A DNA stretch of 64,000 bases from Amaranthus tricolor. Lineage: Eukaryota; Streptophyta; Magnoliopsida; Caryophyllales; Amaranthaceae. The stretch spans positions 35,613,144-35,677,143 of the forward strand of contig NC_080047.1 in NCBI RefSeq assembly GCF_026212465.1. The letters run 5' to 3'. The stretch's first letter is position 1. Each line of letters starts with the position of its first letter. Position numbers and translations under genes: made by a program. The notes under the pieces were generated by a model. That model searched no databases, was not told the DNA's origin, and saw only the letters and a list, made by a program, of their open reading frames with translations. Positions 60,354 through 64,000 of the stretch are shown here, piece by piece.

Positions 60354-61586
60354 TCAGCAGCAAATAGGGCATTGTATTAACCCATTTTCATTGCATTCTC
60401 CACATCTTATCATATTCTTCATGTTCTCATCCAATACTTTACAACTTCCATTGCATTCCATACACATTATAAACCTAATCCCACCGCACCCTTCACAACC
60501 AATCAAAGCCTTTTGAATCCCTTCTAACAATCCTTCTAATTTTCCTTCTTCATCCAACTTTACTACATCATCAGCTCCTCCTATTAATCTTCCTTTCACA
60601 AACACAAGTGGTACCTTAACTTCCTTTGTTCCCATCAACTTCCTTAACTCTTCCTTAAACCCGGAATCCATTGAAACATCTCGTTCGATCACTCGAATGT
60701 GGTACGATTCGATCACTGATCTCACAACATTACAATCCTCAAATGTCTTCCTGATTCCCCTCAAAGTAGTAGTGTAGATCACCACACAATGCTCACCTCC
60801 AGGTGGGCATTTTTGCTCATAATTCTTGAGTAAAATAGAGGATGAATTAGGACTATTCCGTGAAGAATATCTGATTTTGTTGATGGGTTTTGTAGATACC
60901 ATCTCTTTAATTTGTTCTTTTTCTTCACACAACTCTTTCTCAACTGAATCCATTAGCTCAGGATCAAACAATGGACCTAAACTTCTCCTCCTAAATGATG
61001 AAATCCCTGAATTACTCTTCATTGGACTATCCATTGAGCTCGCCTTTCGTAGTTTATTAGTTGAATTCGACGAAAACTTCCATGATTTCAACACCCCTCT
61101 AGGAGTACTATAACATTGGTGTTTCTTACCATTATCAATTGTAACAACCCCATTATTATGCATTCCCCTGTTTTCTTTTCCTCCCATTTTCTGTTCTTTT
61201 GGTGATTTAAAGGGGGACCCACTTCGAAAACCAGTAGATTTTGGACTTTTCTTTGAACAATTTGAATTGGGTATTGCCTCTTCTAAATCTTCCATAAGTT
61301 CCCATGTATTAATAACCTCTAATTCTTCTTGACCCTTTGATTTTTTCAACTCCAAGACTCCATCGTCACAACTTACATCATCTTCTATCTTCGTATCTGG
61401 TGATTTTGAAGGAAAAACAACATGGGTCTGAAACTGAATTTGGTTTTTGTTTTGAATTTGGTCAAGTTTAAGAACACCATAAGTGGTTGAAGTAAGAGAA
61501 ACAACATGATTGGGTAAATCTCCACTCCCAAATAACAGTTCCTGTTTCAGATTTTTCTTGAGAAGTTTGGAAGATACACACCCCAT
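60354..61586 (-). CDS. Glutaredoxin-like protein with C-terminal Cys-rich domain
   Basis: A single-exon gene of 410 residues. The N-terminus MGCVSSKLLKK fits an N-myristoylation/palmitoylation signal, implying membrane attachment. Residues about 12-265 are a polar, Ser/Lys-rich linker. Residues about 266-361 form a glutaredoxin-type fold (HCVVIYTTTLRGIRKTFEDC; cis-proline segment KVPLVFVKGRLIGGADD). The usual CPYC/CGFS active site is replaced by TLRGIRKTFEDC, as in the plant GRX-like class of At5g39865 type, so redox activity is doubtful. Residues 364-410 hold four paired-cysteine motifs (CEGCGG, CMECNGSC, CGECNENG, CPICC), a likely zinc-binding module. The gene is convergent with the DUF789 gene, and the start is the only sensible ATG. 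Confidence 0.95.
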   Translation of the reverse strand: MGCVSSKLLKKNLKQELLFGSGDLPNHVVSLTSTTYGVLKLDQIQNKNQIQFQTHVVFPSKSPDTKIEDDVSCDDGVLELKKSKGQEELEVINTWELMEDLEEAIPNSNCSKKSPKSTGFRSGSPFKSPKEQKMGGKENRGMHNNGVVTIDNGKKHQCYSTPRGVLKSWKFSSNSTNKLRKASSMDSPMKSNSGISSFRRRSLGPLFDPELMDSVEKELCEEKEQIKEMVSTKPINKIRYSSRNSPNSSSILLKNYEQKCPPGGEHCVVIYTTTLRGIRKTFEDCNVVRSVIESYHIRVIERDVSMDSGFKEELRKLMGTKEVKVPLVFVKGRLIGGADDVVKLDEEGKLEGLLEGIQKALIGCEGCGGIRFIMCMECNGSCKVLDENMKNMIRCGECNENGLIQCPICC

Positions 61587-62065
61587 TGTTGTAAAGGGAA
61601 AAGATTTTGGTTTGTTCCTCTTTTGTTAAGCAATTTTATTTGGCTTTAAGGAAGTTATTGGAGGGAGTGAAAAGCTTGTGGGATAGAGTGTAGGATGTTT
61701 TTATTTTATTTTATTTTTGTTATTATTATTATTTTTTTTTGAATGTACATGGGTGATTTTTTAACCGTTATGTCTCTGTCTGTAAAGAGGTCCCCAACGG
61801 TCGGGAAAAAAATTCGAATAAAGATGGTTTCCGTTGTTCGTCAACATGGTTTCTAGTTAATTTACTTCACATGGAGTGTAACTGTGTAAGTTGCCTGAAA
61901 TTGGTTTGTGACTTTCACAATGATACATACAACAATTTTGATTAAATTATACTCCATTTATTAAATGATCTATTTGAAAAGAAAATTATAAAAGATAATT
62001 TTTAACAAAAATATTGTTAATAACAAAAAAAATATAATTCTCACTTTTACCTTAAGCTAAACTTA
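61587..62065. other. Upstream flank of the glutaredoxin-like gene
   Basis: It should hold the promoter. 61690-61740 has a T/A-rich tract with TTATTATTATTA. No motif can be assigned with confidence. Confidence 0.4.
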
Positions 62066-62315
62066 CTCCCTCCGATCACTACAAATGTCTTTTTATACAC
62101 TATTTATCTCTTACTCTTAGTTTGTATTGTATTATTAATCTGTAAGTTAAAACATCGTTAAGTTGGATCTTATTTGATTCGTTTTAATGCAAGGATTATT
62201 CATATTAATCTTCCATAATTTGTAATTATGCACAATTAGATGTATTAAGGATTCAATAAGTGCATTCAATAAAGTGTATAAAGCAAATAAGACATTACTA
62301 GTGAATTAGAGGGAA
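62066..62315. mobile_element. Stowaway-type MITE, 250 bp
   Basis: Starts CTCCCTCCGATCACTAC and ends TAATTCACTAGT-type complement with AGAGGGAA. Flanked by TA on both sides (62064-62065, 62316-62317). The arms are inverted over about 35 bp (AATGTCTTTTTATACAC / GTGTATAAAGCAAATAAGACATT). Confidence 0.82.
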
Positions 62316-62427
62316 TATTTATCAATCTTATGTCGTGGTCAATCAAGCCTTTTTTAAAGGGGAAATTGCAAAAAATGAATCAATTTTTACTCGATTCACT
62401 AAAAATAAACTCAAACCATTGTTTATA

Positions 62428-62681
62428 CTCCTTCCGTTCTTTTTTGTTTTTCTTGTTTACTTTTTGCACAGTTTTCAAAGCAAATTTTAAACCTTAATAT
62501 CTCTAAACACGTATAATAAAAAATTATAAAAAATACATATATAATAAAAACATTAAGACGAATCTAACGAGATATCACATGAATATATTTTATCTTCTAA
62601 CTATGTCTCAAAAACATTAATTAAATTTCTCTCTACTTAAGGTGGAATATTCTAAATGGGAAGAATATTAGAGAATAGGAC
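62428..62681. mobile_element. Stowaway-like MITE of the family seen at 30138
   Basis: Starts after a TA with CTCCTTCCGTTCTTTTTTG. The interior ACATTAAGACGAATCTAACGAG matches 30262-30284 and (reversed) 45290-45305. The right end is degenerate. Confidence 0.65.
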
Positions 62682-63448
62682 TTATATATTCGTTATAATT
62701 GCTTAAAATAAATTCAAATATTGTTTATTTCTAATTTTTAACTTACAAAGAAGCTTTTGAAAATTATTATAAATAATAGGTGTGGTAATTTTAACATATA
62801 TACCTAAAGGTGGATTTATTTTAAAATAAATAATAGGTATGTTTATCTTTAGCAGCTCATGCAAATATTGATTTGTTAATTACAATTTACACTTTATAAA
62901 AATTGTAGAGTGAACCGCTATGTCATATAGCGATTTATATGAATTTATAAACTACTATGTGACTTAGCGATTCATATATTCATTGCAAATAAAATTTATT
63001 TGAAAAAACGCATAAAATAAAACGCTATGTGATATAGTAGTTTATTTTAATATATATAGATTGTTATGTTAGATAACGGTTTATATAAAGTTATTATATT
63101 GGATATGCGCATATGATTGATTAATAGTGCAGTTCCACGACATATGGATTTCTAGTCACAAATATGGATATATATGATATATTGCGATATGACCAAATGA
63201 TAATATAGTATTAGATCTACTTATTATATATTTAGGAATTCCTTTGCCATGAGAATTTCATTGCCACCATGATGATATTGATTTGACTTTGATATAGTTA
63301 AACGTTGCGGAAAGGAGGTTAAAAAGACAATTTTTGGGTTGATCACAATTTTAGTTGGAGAAAATGGTTATATAATATTAAATAAGTTTTTCTATGACTA
63401 ATATCCGGGCCAATTGATGAGTTAGAATTGTTGACTCTGGATATTAAT
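62682..63448. other. AT-rich intergenic
   Basis: 62905-63095 repeats the phrase CTATGT(G/C)A(T/C)ATAGC/TGATTTAT several times in loose form (about 60-bp spacing). No gene. Confidence 0.4.
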
Positions 63449-64000
63449 TGTAACACCCACCTAATATATACCTGATTAGGCTAAGGCCCTGCTAAATATA
63501 TTCTAAAAAAACAACTTTAACATATCTCCAAAATACATTATAAATGTTAATCTCAAATTAAATGAATAATCCAACATGAATTTAAACTCAAAATCAAATA
63601 AATAAAAAGGTTCCCACAACTTCATAACAAAAGTAAGTCCAAATACTAGACTTTTTATTCTTTGTCATAAGACCCATCAATTCATCTAATATTAATAAAA
63701 TCCAATACTAAAGTAAAGCTACTAAAAATCCATAAATTAAGTACTGCGATGTATTACGTCATTTAGTGATACCCCTCTTCCAATCAATTGTTTTGCAAAT
63801 CACCTGCAATCTAATGTTAATAAAATATATTGAAGTAAAACTAATAAGATTTAAACGGGAGGTATGTCTATTTGTTGAACCTAGCTTCTGTGTTTGTCTC
63901 TTTTCTGTTTTGGTTTTAGATTGCAGGTAATTTGCATGAGCACTCAATTGGCAGAGAGTGACATAATACATCGTAGTACTTATTTTATGGATTTTAATAG
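63449..64000 (+). repeat. Possible LTR start, truncated by the window
   Basis: TGTAACACCCACC at 63449 resembles the start of many gypsy LTRs. The other end is outside the window. 63722-63813 and 63915-63998 are inverted copies of each other. Confidence 0.35.

Overview
This is a piece of a flowering-plant nuclear genome, most likely a eudicot. It is AT-rich and intron-containing, and it is packed with plant transposon families: Ty1/copia, Ty3/gypsy, CACTA, hAT, Helitron, Stowaway and Harbinger MITEs, TRIM and Cassandra. The species cannot be named from the sequence. Only three ordinary host genes are supported, all near AT-rich single-copy-looking sequence: a proline-rich heavy-metal-associated (HMA) isoprenylated protein gene at 18047-19349 (minus), a six-exon DUF789 gene at 53972-58663 (plus), and a single-exon glutaredoxin-like gene at 60354-61586 (minus). 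They show no operon-like or pathway relationship.

Layout. 1-2215: 3' end of a copia element with one nonsense codon. 3066-5580: Helitron terminus, MITE fragment and a truncated CACTA element. 6781-15617: a young copia element (222-bp LTRs, target duplication ACCGT) whose reverse transcriptase is split by an almost complete hAT transposon (8162-11930, 8-bp target duplication, 15-bp inverted repeats). 16420-17102: solo LTR. 17916-19349: TRIM remnant abutting the 3' end of the HMA gene. 20840-30091: a second, decayed CACTA element. It carries a gypsy insertion with two inverted LTR ends, an ATT array of about 450 bp, and an alternating purine-pyrimidine tract of about 220 bp. 30620-30888: an intact 269-bp TRIM. 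32031-36654: a copia element with good LTRs and target duplications but lacking the reverse transcriptase catalytic core. 37000-45089: hAT and Harbinger-type MITEs, a solo LTR and a Helitron. 45326-48196: an element with long inverted repeats, enclosing a chimeric chain of two TRIM families into which a Cassandra element (5S rRNA-like LTRs) has inserted. 48200-64000: quieter AT-rich DNA with MITEs, the DUF789 and glutaredoxin-like genes, two small tandem repeats, and an inverted repeat at the right edge.

Insertion order can be read from target duplications: copia then hAT; CACTA then palindromic gypsy; MITE then long-inverted-repeat element then TRIM chain then Cassandra. The least ordinary observations are the gypsy insertion bounded by inverted U5 ends, the mixed-LTR TRIM chain with its Cassandra, the hAT with GGAACCGG subterminal arrays, and the clustering of frameshifts in homopolymer runs. 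That last pattern raises the possibility that several 'dead' element genes are assembly artefacts.
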